Source: Mycolicibacterium phocaicum
GTDB taxonomy: Bacteria > Actinomycetota > Actinomycetes > Mycobacteriales > Mycobacteriaceae
Direction of reading: 5' to 3'
Assembly: GCF_010731115.1 (NCBI RefSeq)
Contig: NZ_AP022616.1
Coordinates: forward strand, 5,518,001 to 5,582,000
DNA: 64,000 nucleotides
Of the stretch, positions 36,313 through 45,178 are shown one piece after another. The translations under genes and the position numbers were made by a program. Position 1 is the stretch's first letter; each line of letters opens with the position of its first letter. The notes under the pieces were generated by a model, which was given only the letters and a program-made list of their open reading frames with translations, did not search any database and was not told the DNA's origin.

Positions 36313-36343
36313 CCTGACTGCCCCCGAAGCGCCCACCCGCAAT

Positions 36344-37480
36344 GTGGCGAAGACGCTCATCTCGCTGATCTGGATCTACGGCGGTCGCGGGGTCGGCCTG
36401 CTGTGGACGCTGATCCTCGTCCAGCGCCTCGGTGTCTCCGAATACGGCCTGTACGCCATGGCGACGGTGCTCAACGGCATCGTCGGCAACACCGTCGACA
36501 ACTCCTTCGCGGTCCGGGCCATCCGGGAATCCGAGGAGCACTTCCTGCGTGAGCGCACCATGCGCTACCTCGTCGCGGTGGGTCTGGTCGCCGCCGGCGC
36601 GGTCACGTTCGACGTCAACTACGTCATCGGCTTCGGTCTGATGGTGGCCGGCGGCGAGATCGCCCTCAACGTCGTCAAGAGCCAGTCCGCGCGCGATGGC
36701 CACCCGGACAAGGTGTATCGGCTCGACACCGCGCGACAGTTCTCCAGTGCCGGCATCGGCGCGGTGTACCTGTACACCGCGGCGCACCCGACGCTCACCC
36801 ACGCCTCGCTGCTGTACTGCACGCCCTACGTGCTGATTCTGCTGGTCGGGGCCAAGCTGGCCATCGGTCACCGGCCCGCACCACCCGGGCCGCCGCGGTT
36901 GATCGCGGCGCTGACCGGCGAAATGCTCGGCACCACGCTGTATCTCGGCGGTGACGTGCTGCTGCTCGGCACCCTGGTGGACACCACGGCAGCGGGCTAT
37001 TACCAGCTCGCGTGGGTCGTCGCGGCCGCAGTGGCGGCTGCCGGCCAGTCCTTCGGCATGACCTATCACGAGCCGCTGCGGGAGAGCGGCGGAGACCTGT
37101 CGGCCGCCCCACCGCTGCGCAACATCCTGCGGATGGCGGCACTCGGCGGCTCGCTGCTGCTGATCATCGGTGGCTGCCTGTTCGCCTTCGGGGCACCGAC
37201 CCAGCTCGCCACGACCATGATGATCATGGGCGGCTTCGCCGCGCTGCGCATCTGCATCTTCGTGCTGCAGGTGATCCTCTACACCCAGCGGCACGATGTC
37301 TTCCGGCTCACCATCGCCGTCGGCCTGGTGCCGGTGAAACTGGGCATGGTCGCCGCCCTCGCGACGCTGACGCCGCTCGGTGCGGTGGGCGCGGCCATCG
37401 CGGCCACCGTCGCCGACGCGATCATGCTCGCCGGGTTCACGTGGGCGGTCTACCGGCCGCGCGAGGTGGTGGAGTCATGA
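36344..37480 (+). CDS. Oligosaccharide flippase (Wzx-type) membrane protein
   Basis: 378 residues from GTG 36344; no ATG is available upstream. About 10-12 hydrophobic helices, starting with the signature 'IYGGRGVGLLWTLILVQRLG' and 'VSEYGLYAMATVLNGIVGN' of the MOP/polysaccharide-synthase superfamily. Somewhat short for Wzx (usually 400-480). It would move the polyprenyl-linked repeat unit across the membrane. The stop overlaps the next gene's ATG. Confidence 0.85.
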   Translation: MAKTLISLIWIYGGRGVGLLWTLILVQRLGVSEYGLYAMATVLNGIVGNTVDNSFAVRAIRESEEHFLRERTMRYLVAVGLVAAGAVTFDVNYVIGFGLMVAGGEIALNVVKSQSARDGHPDKVYRLDTARQFSSAGIGAVYLYTAAHPTLTHASLLYCTPYVLILLVGAKLAIGHRPAPPGPPRLIAALTGEMLGTTLYLGGDVLLLGTLVDTTAAGYYQLAWVVAAAVAAAGQSFGMTYHEPLRESGGDLSAAPPLRNILRMAALGGSLLLIIGGCLFAFGAPTQLATTMMIMGGFAALRICIFVLQVILYTQRHDVFRLTIAVGLVPVKLGMVAALATLTPLGAVGAAIAATVADAIMLAGFTWAVYRPREVVES

Positions 37481-38619
37481 CCACGCCGAAGACCGCGTTC
37501 ATCCTGTCGAAAGACCCGGTGCTCGAACACACCGGTGACGTCGCGCTGGCCCGGATGCTCATGCAGCTGGCCGCCGACTCGTCCGAGGTGTCGGCCATCG
37601 CGCTGTCACCCCGACCGGGCACCGTCACTGCCGACCTGATTCCCGGTGGCCTGCCGCTCGAGCGGGTCCACAAGCCGGCCGTGCGTCCGCACCGGCTGCT
37701 CATCGACTCCCTGCGGCGCCGGCGCAGCCTGGTGCATGTCCGATTCGACACCGACGAACTGGTCCGGGCGATCGATCGCAGCGACGCCGACGTGTTCGTC
37801 GCCGAACACAGCTACATGGCCGAATCGTTCTTCCGCAGCACGCATTTCGGGAAGAAGCGATTCGTCGTCAACACCAACGTGAGCGAGTCGCTGGTCTGGC
37901 GGGCGTCGCGCGGCGCGCTCGGCCGCGTCGAGGAACCGCGCCTGGTCCGCGACGAGCTGCGCGTCGCGCGCGCGGCCGACGCCGTCAGCACCTACGACGC
38001 CGAGGAAGCCGAGTACTACCGCGACAACGGCGTCGCCTATGCCCGGTTCATGGACATCACGATGCCGCCCGGTACGCAGGTCGACGTCGCGACCTCCCCG
38101 CCGCGGCTGGTGTTCATGGGCACCCGCGACTGGCCGCCCAACCAGGAGGGGTTCCTGCGGGCTCTCGAACTGTGGCCGCGGATCTCCGCCGGGATCCCCG
38201 GCGCCGAACTGTGCATCATCGGGGCCAAGAAACCTGGTGCGGCCGACCCGGTCTATCCCGACGGGGTCCGCGACCTCGGATTCGTCGACGACCTCGGGGC
38301 GTTCCTGGGCACGTGCCGTGCCCTGATCGCGCCGATCCGCACCGGCGGGGGAGTCCGGGTCAAGCTGCTCGACACCATCCGGATCGGGCTGCCTGCCGTC
38401 GCCACCACGGCGGCCATCGGATCACTCGGGCCGATCTTCGGGTTGCGACCCCTGGACGACGATGCGGCGTTCATCGCCGAGTGCCGGCGGCTGCTCACCG
38501 ACGTGCCGGCCGCCGTCGACCTGGGAAACCAGCTGTTCGAGATCAACCGGCAGCGGTGGCAGGACCGGTTGCCGCACCGGGCGGTGGCCGACCTGCTGCG
38601 CGGCGACGGTCAGGTGTAG
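37477..38619 (+). CDS. GT4-family glycosyltransferase (EPS locus)
   Basis: 380 residues from ATG 37477 (ATGA overlap with wzx). GT-B: N-terminal 'TAFILSKDPVLEHTGDVALA', C-terminal 'LVFMGTRDWPPNQEGFLRAL', 'ELCIIGAKKPG' and 'LIAPIRTGGGVRVKLLDTIR'. The 'RTGGGVRVKLLD' block is typical of GT4 enzymes with a relaxed E-x7-E motif. It ends convergent with, and 10 bp into, the glycoside hydrolase gene. Confidence 0.85.
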   Translation: MTTPKTAFILSKDPVLEHTGDVALARMLMQLAADSSEVSAIALSPRPGTVTADLIPGGLPLERVHKPAVRPHRLLIDSLRRRRSLVHVRFDTDELVRAIDRSDADVFVAEHSYMAESFFRSTHFGKKRFVVNTNVSESLVWRASRGALGRVEEPRLVRDELRVARAADAVSTYDAEEAEYYRDNGVAYARFMDITMPPGTQVDVATSPPRLVFMGTRDWPPNQEGFLRALELWPRISAGIPGAELCIIGAKKPGAADPVYPDGVRDLGFVDDLGAFLGTCRALIAPIRTGGGVRVKLLDTIRIGLPAVATTAAIGSLGPIFGLRPLDDDAAFIAECRRLLTDVPAAVDLGNQLFEINRQRWQDRLPHRAVADLLRGDGQV

Positions 38620-40152
38620 TAGACCTTCACGCCGACCCACGGTGCCCAGACCATGTAACCGTGCTGGAAGTCGACGCGGTTGGAGCCGTTGACGTAGCGC
38701 TCGTCGCTGGTGGCCAACCCCAGCTGCGGTTTCCAGGCCTGCGCGAAAGCGCTCGAGGCCCAGTGGGCACCGGTCTCGGGCGACCACCACACGCGGAACA
38801 CCTGGCCGCCGGAGAAGTCCTGGTAGCCATCGGCAAAGACGCTCGAAGGCACCGAGTTCCGCTGCATCGCGATGTCGGCCACCGGGCGCGGTGACGACAC
38901 GTAGCCGCTCGGCAGCTCGTAGATGGTGTTGACCGTGCGGACCTGCGCCCACACCGTCTTGGTTGCCTTGAACACCGGGCTCAGGACCGAGCCGTGCGCC
39001 GGGTCGGTGATCTGCGAAAAGCGCAGGAACTCCGGCGATTTGGGTACGCCGGCGGCGATGGTCGCCGCCAGGTCGGCGGCCGCGGGCTTCGGGGTCCAGT
39101 CGCTGCGGTAGAGCCCGACGGTGGCGTCGGCCTGGTTGCTCCCGGTCTTGCGGTCACGTGTGGTGTAGACCATCAGCGGGCCGGTGTACGGCATCTCCTG
39201 CCACTTGGTGTAGATGTCCTTGAGATACGCGGCCTGCGTGGTCTCGTTGACCACCGAGGTGGGCTCGCCGTATTCGGTGGCCCAGATCTTCTTCTCGTCG
39301 TCGCCGTTGTCGATCATCACCTGGCGCATCTGAAGCAATTGCAGGACAGGCGAATTCGCGATCAGCATGCCGTCGGAGAATTTCAGGTTGTAGTTGTACG
39401 GGTGGAACGACAGCGCGTCGAAGTTGCCCTTGGCGCCGGCGGCGTACATCCCGGCGATGAAGCGCACCGGGTTGATCGACCACGAGCCGAAGTCCACGAC
39501 GGCGCCGACGACCCCACCGATCACCGTCGCGTCCGGGTCGACGGCCTTGATGCGCGGATAGGCCGACTTCAGCAGATCGGTGTAGCCCGCGGGATCGGGC
39601 GCGGGGCTGTAGAAGAACACCGCGTTCGGCTCGTTCCAGATCTCGTAGGCGGAGATCTTGCCCTTGTAACGCGTGGCCACCTTGGCCGTGAAGGCGCCGT
39701 AGGCGTCGGGGTCCGACGGCCGGCTGCTGAGCGGGAGGCCGCCCTGCGACATGGCCCAGGGCGGGGTCGCGTTGATGAACGCGATGATCGACATGTTCAT
39801 GGCGGCGGCGGCATTCACCGTCTTGTCGACCAGGCTCCAGTCGAGCTGGCCGAGGATCGGCTCGACCCCGGCCCACTGGGATCATCAACCGGATGGTGTT
39901 CACGCGGTTGTTGGCCATCAATGCCAATGTCCGGTTCACGTCATCCTGCGACAGGCCGTAGATGTCGGAGTCGGCGAAGCCGATGGTGGTCGGCAGGTTG
40001 ACGACTTTGGCCCGCTCGGCGATCCTGACCCGCTCAGGGGTGTCCCCTGGGATGCCGGTCAAGACGATGAGGGCGCAGACCATGCTGCCGGCGATCGCCG
40101 ATGCCATGCTCGAGAAACGGCGGGCGGATCGTCGGGGGCGCTTCCCGGGCAT
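38610..40152 (-). pseudogene. Secreted glycoside hydrolase (cellulase/GH39-like) with LGFP-type tail, frameshifted
   Basis: Reading starts at ATG 40152 (AAGGGCGG upstream) with a hydrophobic signal or anchor ('MASAIAGSMVCALIVLTG') and runs to 'VNTIRLMIP' near 39880. It then continues in another frame as 'WAGVEPILGQLDWSLVDKT' to a stop at 38610. One extra base (or two missing) near 39876-39880 explains the break; restored length is ~513 residues. Catalytic-type Glu are in 'YEIWNEPNAVF' and 'IWATEYGEP'. The C-terminus ('QLGLATSDERYVNGSNRVDF') resembles LGFP cell-wall repeats. It may be a polymer-cutting partner of the EPS system like PslG, or the break may be a sequencing error. Confidence 0.8.
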
Positions 40153-40203
40153 CGTGCAACCGCCCTTCACCTATGAAGTGCGTCGCGAGGCGCAAACGCG
40201 CAC

Positions 40204-41622
40204 TCAGTGTGCAGCAGCCAAGGGCGTTTGCTGTGAATCTGCTTGGGCGTGTCGCAGTCTTACCTGTTCCTGCCGTTCTCGGTCTATATGCACCAGGAAC
40301 GCCAGCAAAATGGAGAACTTGAGGGTGGCCGGGGGGATGCCGACCACGGGGTGATCGAGTTGGAGCGCGACAACACAGAATCCGATGTAGATGCCGCCAT
40401 ATCCGGCCCAGGCAAATGAATTCGAGCGAATCGCGCGGTAGCTCATGACGCAACCGATCACCATGATCGCAAAGAACGCCAGACCGGGGAAAATGCCGCC
40501 GCGGTAAATCGTCAGCAATGGCGCGTTCGACACATGGTTCAGCACGAACGCATAGTTTCCGTCCCGGAATTCGAGCCGGTTCCAGCCTTTTCCGAACAAC
40601 CAGTAACCGGCCATGGTGTCGGGGAATTCACGGATGGCATCAATTCGGGAAGTGGAGCCGACATCGTCACTGCTGAACGAGTGCGCGAATCTGGTCCGCA
40701 CTTCCGGTATCGCCGCCGCGGCTCCGATCGCGGCCACCATCGCGGCGATGGCCAAACCGCGGTCCCGGGACCGCATGGTGTGGAAGGCCAGCACCAGCAC
40801 CGCCCCGCCGACGATGGTGAACATGCCGGCCCGGCTCAAGGTGAGCAGCAGCGCGACGAGGAAGATGCCGGTCACGACGATGCGCTGCCAGCCCGCCAGG
40901 ACAACCAGGCCGACGGCGATCGACACCACCAGCGCGATGCCCTCGGCGTTGGGGTCCACCGACGTGCCGCCGAGTCGCATGGACCTTTCGGCACCGCCTT
41001 CGGCGAACGCGAAGCGCGTCGCGGTGTATTCCGCCGCGTAACCGAAGACCCGCAGATACCTGAACGAGGTCTGGTTGGGGTCGAATGCCACGATGTACAG
41101 GCCGAAGACCGCATTGGCCAGCGTCGCGTAGACGAATATGCGGCCGAACTTCTCCAGATGTTGCCCCGACAGACTGCTCAGTGCGATCGCGACCAAGGTG
41201 ACCACCGACCACCGGACGATCTGGATGACGTCGCCCACGCCCACGCCGGTTACCGCGACCGACGCGATCGACGTGATCACGAGCGCGATGATCGCCCATT
41301 CCAGCGGATGAATCGGACGGGCCAGTCGCGGATGCACAAACAACGCGACCACCGCACCGAATGCGAACGGCAGATATAAGGGCACGTGAACGCCCGGGAA
41401 ATATCCGAAAGGCAGTGCGCCGGTGACGACCGCCAATCCGTACAAGAACCACAGCGGATGCCGTAATCCGACATAGATGCCGACAACCAGTGCGGCAATA
41501 GCGACAATGCCCAACAGGGTGACCTGGCCAAAAGACGTCGCCAACCAGACCAGGCCCAAGATCACGGCCAGAATCCCGACCGATGATTTAAGATTGCCGA
41601 GTTGACCCAAACGGGCGTTCAT
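40204..41622 (-). CDS. O-antigen polymerase/ligase-like membrane protein (Wzy/WaaL type)
   Basis: 472 residues from ATG 41622. About 11 hydrophobic helices with a long extracytoplasmic loop near residues 330-370 ('GYWLFGKGWNRLEFRDGNYA', 'NHVSNAPLLTIYRGG') as in PF04932 O-antigen ligases and Wzy polymerases. It would link undecaprenyl- or decaprenyl-linked repeats outside the membrane, or ligate the chain to an acceptor. The open frame extends far upstream (to 43266) but that part is antisense to the Wzz gene. It is divergent from wzz across 132 bp. Confidence 0.85.
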   Translation of the reverse strand: MNARLGQLGNLKSSVGILAVILGLVWLATSFGQVTLLGIVAIAALVVGIYVGLRHPLWFLYGLAVVTGALPFGYFPGVHVPLYLPFAFGAVVALFVHPRLARPIHPLEWAIIALVITSIASVAVTGVGVGDVIQIVRWSVVTLVAIALSSLSGQHLEKFGRIFVYATLANAVFGLYIVAFDPNQTSFRYLRVFGYAAEYTATRFAFAEGGAERSMRLGGTSVDPNAEGIALVVSIAVGLVVLAGWQRIVVTGIFLVALLLTLSRAGMFTIVGGAVLVLAFHTMRSRDRGLAIAAMVAAIGAAAAIPEVRTRFAHSFSSDDVGSTSRIDAIREFPDTMAGYWLFGKGWNRLEFRDGNYAFVLNHVSNAPLLTIYRGGIFPGLAFFAIMVIGCVMSYRAIRSNSFAWAGYGGIYIGFCVVALQLDHPVVGIPPATLKFSILLAFLVHIDRERQEQVRLRHAQADSQQTPLAAAH

Positions 41623-41754
41623 GCCGACTATGTTCTCAGCTCGACCAGCTAAGCTCAAGCAGGTTGCCCGGACCCGTGGCGCGCCTGAATGGTCGGTCCG
41701 GTTCCCAGCCGCTAATCTGTGAGCCGTCGCATTGCTGAAATAAGGGGCACGACC

Positions 41755-43230
41755 TTGGAGATCAAAGAGTACCTGCGGATATTCGGCCGGTACTGGTGGG
41801 CGATCGTGGCGCTGACGGTTGTCGGAGGTGTCGCGGGCTGGTCGTGGTGGGAATTCGGTGATCGCGAATACCAGTCCAGCGCGACGCTTTTCGTGGCGAC
41901 CCAGAACGGCACGTCGGTCACCGAGGCCTACCAGAACAACCTGTTCTCCCAGGACCGCGTGAACTCCTACGCCACCCTCGCCATGAGCGAGCAGGTGGCT
42001 GCCCGCGCGGTGGACCAGCTGAAGGCGACCATCTCGGCGGGCGAACTGCGGGCCAAGGTCACCGCCGTCCCGCTGCCGAAGACCGTGTTGCTGCAGGTGT
42101 CGGTCACCGACAAGGACCCGGGCCAGGCGCAGACCTACGCCAGCGCGGTGGCCGATCAGCTCGCCGGCCTGGTGGGGGAGCTGGAGACGTCCCGCCGTGG
42201 CGGCAGCCCCGCCGCGGGCGCCATCGTCGTGGACGAGGCCGGCTATCCGACCAAGCCCCTGGGCTATTCGATGGTCACCCGCATCGGGATGGGGCTGGCC
42301 GGTGGCCTCGTCCTCGGCCTGCTGGCGGCCATCGTGCTCGGCATCATCGACCGCCGCGTGCGCGGCCGCGACCGCGTGGCCGACGCCAGTGGTTCGCTGC
42401 TCATGGGCGCGCTGCCCGCGGACTCGGCCCGCAGCCATGCGCCGGTGGTCGACCTGACCGCCGAGGGTGCCTATCCGGAGGCGCTGCGCGAGCTCCGCAA
42501 CAATTTGCGGTTCACCGTGCCGGCAAATCGTGATGAAGCCGCTCGGGTGATCGCGGTAGCCAGTCCGTCGCCGTCCGACGGGCGGACGACGGTGGCGATC
42601 GATCTGGCCGCCGTGCTGGCCGAGACCGGCAGAAGCGTGGTGCTGGTGGACGGTGACCTGCGCAACCCGGCGGTGGCGCAGCGCCTGGACCTGACCCCGG
42701 CGGCCCGTCAAGGCGCGGCCGACCGCGGCCTGAGCACCGTGCTGGTCGGCGAGAACACCGTCGCCGAGAGCCTGATCCCCGAGGTCTCCGTCGGTCAGCA
42801 CCGGATCGCGGTGTTGCCCGCGGGCCCCGCGACCACGCGTCCGGGCGAGTTGTGGGCCGGCGACCATACCGAGAGCCTGTTCGCCGACCTGTCCGGCCAG
42901 TTCGACTACGTCGTCGTGGATACGCCGCCGCTGGGCAAGTACAACGACGGTGCCGTCGCCGCCGCACTGTCGGACGGGGCTCTGCTGGTCGGCCGCATCC
43001 GGCACACGACGAGCAATGCGCTCACGCGTGCCGTGCAGACCCTGAAGTCCGCCAACGCGGTACTGATCGGTTCGGTCGCCACCGACGAACCGGTCGAGTT
43101 CAAGCTTCACATCGGCGGGTCCGACGGCCCCAAGTCCGGTGGCGGCAAGAGCAAGAAGGCGGCGCCCAAGGCCGCCGCCAAGGCTGCATCGCAGCCCGAG
43201 GCCAAGACGGCGGCGCACCAGAAGCCGTGA
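41755..43230 (+). CDS. Wzz-type co-polymerase fused to a degenerate BY-kinase domain
   Basis: 491 residues from TTG 41755, which has AAGGGG 7 bases upstream; GTG 41719 has no such site. Two membrane helices (~14-30, ~175-197) bracket a Wzz periplasmic-type domain. A cytoplasmic P-loop ATPase domain follows. Walker A reads 'SPSPSDGRTTVA', so the invariant Lys is Arg (~277). Walker A' 'VLVDGDLRNP' and Walker B 'YVVVDTPP' are intact. The C-terminus is Lys/Ala-rich ('KKAAPKAAAKAA') with no Tyr cluster. It probably controls chain length but may not be a working tyrosine kinase. Confidence 0.88.
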   Translation: MEIKEYLRIFGRYWWAIVALTVVGGVAGWSWWEFGDREYQSSATLFVATQNGTSVTEAYQNNLFSQDRVNSYATLAMSEQVAARAVDQLKATISAGELRAKVTAVPLPKTVLLQVSVTDKDPGQAQTYASAVADQLAGLVGELETSRRGGSPAAGAIVVDEAGYPTKPLGYSMVTRIGMGLAGGLVLGLLAAIVLGIIDRRVRGRDRVADASGSLLMGALPADSARSHAPVVDLTAEGAYPEALRELRNNLRFTVPANRDEAARVIAVASPSPSDGRTTVAIDLAAVLAETGRSVVLVDGDLRNPAVAQRLDLTPAARQGAADRGLSTVLVGENTVAESLIPEVSVGQHRIAVLPAGPATTRPGELWAGDHTESLFADLSGQFDYVVVDTPPLGKYNDGAVAAALSDGALLVGRIRHTTSNALTRAVQTLKSANAVLIGSVATDEPVEFKLHIGGSDGPKSGGGKSKKAAPKAAAKAASQPEAKTAAHQKP

Positions 43231-44513
43231 TGCGTCAGGTTGAGTTGCGGCGCACGGTACTGGCACTGGCTGCAGTGCTGGTCACCGTCGCTGCGTGCGG
43301 CCAGTCGGGTCCGGTGCCGCCACGGCCGGGTGACGACGTGCGTCCCACCCGGGACCTCACCCCGATGTTTCCGGGGGCCGAGGCACTCCCGCCGCCCGAC
43401 CTCACCGACGACGGCCCGGGTTCCCTGGTCGAGCTGAAGCCCGTCAAAGGTGACCCCAGCTTCGACGAGGCCGGCGCCACCGCGGCACGCATCGTGTACC
43501 GGTCCACGAGCGGCGTGGACGGCCGTCCCATCCAGGTCAGCGGCCTGATCGCGGTGCCCCCGGGCCCGGCGCCCAAGGGCGGCTGGCCCATCATCTCGTT
43601 CGGGCACGACACCACCGGGCTGCTGCCCAAGTGCGCGCCGACCCTCGCGCCGCAATTCTGGGGCTACTCGACCGGGATGACGGTGTATCTGCGGCGCGGC
43701 TTCGCCATCGTCCTGTCCGACTACCAGGGGCTGGGCATCGACCCGGGCTCCAGTGCCCGGCAGCACTCCATCCTGGATGCGAACAGCCTGGGGAACAGCA
43801 TCATCGACGCCGCCCGCGCGATCCATCGCGCCGCTCCGTCCACCAGCACCAACTGGGGTGCGCTGGGCGCCGGCGAAGGCGGCCTGGCCGCGTGGGCCGC
43901 GGCCGAACGCAACGGGACCTACGGCGCCGGCATGAACATGGTCGGCGCGGTGGCGGTCAACCCGATCGCGGATCTGGCGCCGCTCGCCGACCCGGACCGC
44001 ACCGCCGCGCTGGCGACCGCCGATCAGTACCGGCTGCAGATCCGGGCGCTGCAGAGCCTGGAAACCATGCAGCCCGACTTCGACCTCGACGCGCACCGCT
44101 CGGCGAAACTCAAGGACCAGTGGGACCTGTTGGTCGACTGCGCACCGCGCGACGTCGCGGCCGCCCAACTGGCGCTGAATCAGTTGACTCCCAACGACTT
44201 CCAGGCCAAGGATGCGGCCGCTGCGGCAGACCTCAAGCGTCGCCTCGGTGCCGTCGCGTTGCCCAGTCCCGGTGCGGGCCCGAACGATCCGCCGGTGCTG
44301 GTGGCGTTCGGCACGGCCGACACCGTCAACCCGGCGGCCGGCGTGCTGACGGCCACCGCGGCCGCGTGTGCCCGCGGCCAGCAGATCGTCGTGATGCGCG
44401 GCGTCGGCGACACGGGCCAGATCAACGACCAGACGATGCAGAACGCGCTGGCGTGGCTGCAGGCGCGGTTCGACGGCGAGCGCGTGGCCGATGTCTGTGT
44501 GGGGGCGACGTGA
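43230..44513 (+). CDS. Secretory-lipase-family lipoprotein, catalytically degenerate (paralogue 1)
   Basis: 427 residues from ATG 43230 (TGATG overlap with wzz). Lipoprotein signal with lipobox 'TVAAC' (Cys23). Alpha/beta hydrolase of the secretory lipase (LIP, PF03583) type: 'SFGHDTTGLLPKCAP', 'VLSDYQGLGID'. The nucleophile elbow, G-x-S-Q-G-G in the three paralogues, reads 'GAGEGG' with Gly at 215, and the GH-x-D-I-D histidine block reads 'DTGQIN'. Only the Asp region 'GTADTVNP' is kept. It is probably a non-catalytic binding or scaffold protein. Confidence 0.85.
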   Translation: MRQVELRRTVLALAAVLVTVAACGQSGPVPPRPGDDVRPTRDLTPMFPGAEALPPPDLTDDGPGSLVELKPVKGDPSFDEAGATAARIVYRSTSGVDGRPIQVSGLIAVPPGPAPKGGWPIISFGHDTTGLLPKCAPTLAPQFWGYSTGMTVYLRRGFAIVLSDYQGLGIDPGSSARQHSILDANSLGNSIIDAARAIHRAAPSTSTNWGALGAGEGGLAAWAAAERNGTYGAGMNMVGAVAVNPIADLAPLADPDRTAALATADQYRLQIRALQSLETMQPDFDLDAHRSAKLKDQWDLLVDCAPRDVAAAQLALNQLTPNDFQAKDAAAAADLKRRLGAVALPSPGAGPNDPPVLVAFGTADTVNPAAGVLTATAAACARGQQIVVMRGVGDTGQINDQTMQNALAWLQARFDGERVADVCVGAT

Positions 44514-45178
44514 TCACGCCGGCCGGAGTGCCGCGGGTGCGCGACTACGCGCTGTTCGTCAAGAACAGTTGGGTGCTGGTGTTGGTCACCACCATCGCGA
44601 GTGCACTGGTGGGCTGGGCGGGCTGGGAGCACGCCAAGCCCGAATACCGATCCACGGCATCGGTGTTCGTCCGGACCGAGGGCAGCGCATCGCCCCTGGA
44701 CGCCTACTACGGCGACGCCGGCATGCTCGGCCTGATGGAGACCTACCGAAACCTGGCCACCAGCTCGCAGATCACCGCGCCCATCATCCAGAAGCTTGGC
44801 CTGATCGAGTCCGACAAGGAACTCGCCGCCCGGATCGTCATATTGCCCAGTGCCACAGCGATGTTGAACGTCACGGTCACCGGCGGTGATGCCGACCAGA
44901 CCACACAGATCGCGCACGAGGTCGTCAACGACCTGGTCGCGGTGGGCAACCGGCTGGCCCTGGTCGCCGGTACCAGCGCGACGCTCGTCGTCATCGACGA
45001 CGCCAGCCCCGCCGAGCGGGTGGGCAGCGTGGCGTCGTATGTGATGACCGGGACGGTCCTGGGTTTCGCGCTGTGTGTCATCGCGGTCATCGCGCGGGCG
45101 CTGATCTTCGACCGGGTACAGAGTCGCCGGCACCTCGAGCGGGTTATCGGTGACGCGACCGCCGGAGCGTCGGGATGA
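44510..45178 (+). CDS. Wzz/YveK-type polysaccharide co-polymerase without kinase domain
   Basis: 222 residues from GTG 44510 (GTGA overlap). N-terminal helix 'NSWVLVLVTTIASALVGWAGW', external region with 'YRSTASVFVRTEGSASPLDA' and a second helix 'VMTGTVLGFALCVIAVIARA' near 175-195. Organisation is like YveK/CapA membrane adaptors, but the protein ends ~25 residues after the second helix and has no ATPase domain. Together with the gene at 41755 this gives two co-polymerases in one locus. Confidence 0.87.
   Translation: MITPAGVPRVRDYALFVKNSWVLVLVTTIASALVGWAGWEHAKPEYRSTASVFVRTEGSASPLDAYYGDAGMLGLMETYRNLATSSQITAPIIQKLGLIESDKELAARIVILPSATAMLNVTVTGGDADQTTQIAHEVVNDLVAVGNRLALVAGTSATLVVIDDASPAERVGSVASYVMTGTVLGFALCVIAVIARALIFDRVQSRRHLERVIGDATAGASG

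Noticed and set aside
41623..43266. Upstream extension of the Wzy-like frame giving a 1020-residue protein
   Set aside because: The first ~548 residues are antisense to the Wzz-kinase gene and lack membrane helices; the real protein starts at 41622.
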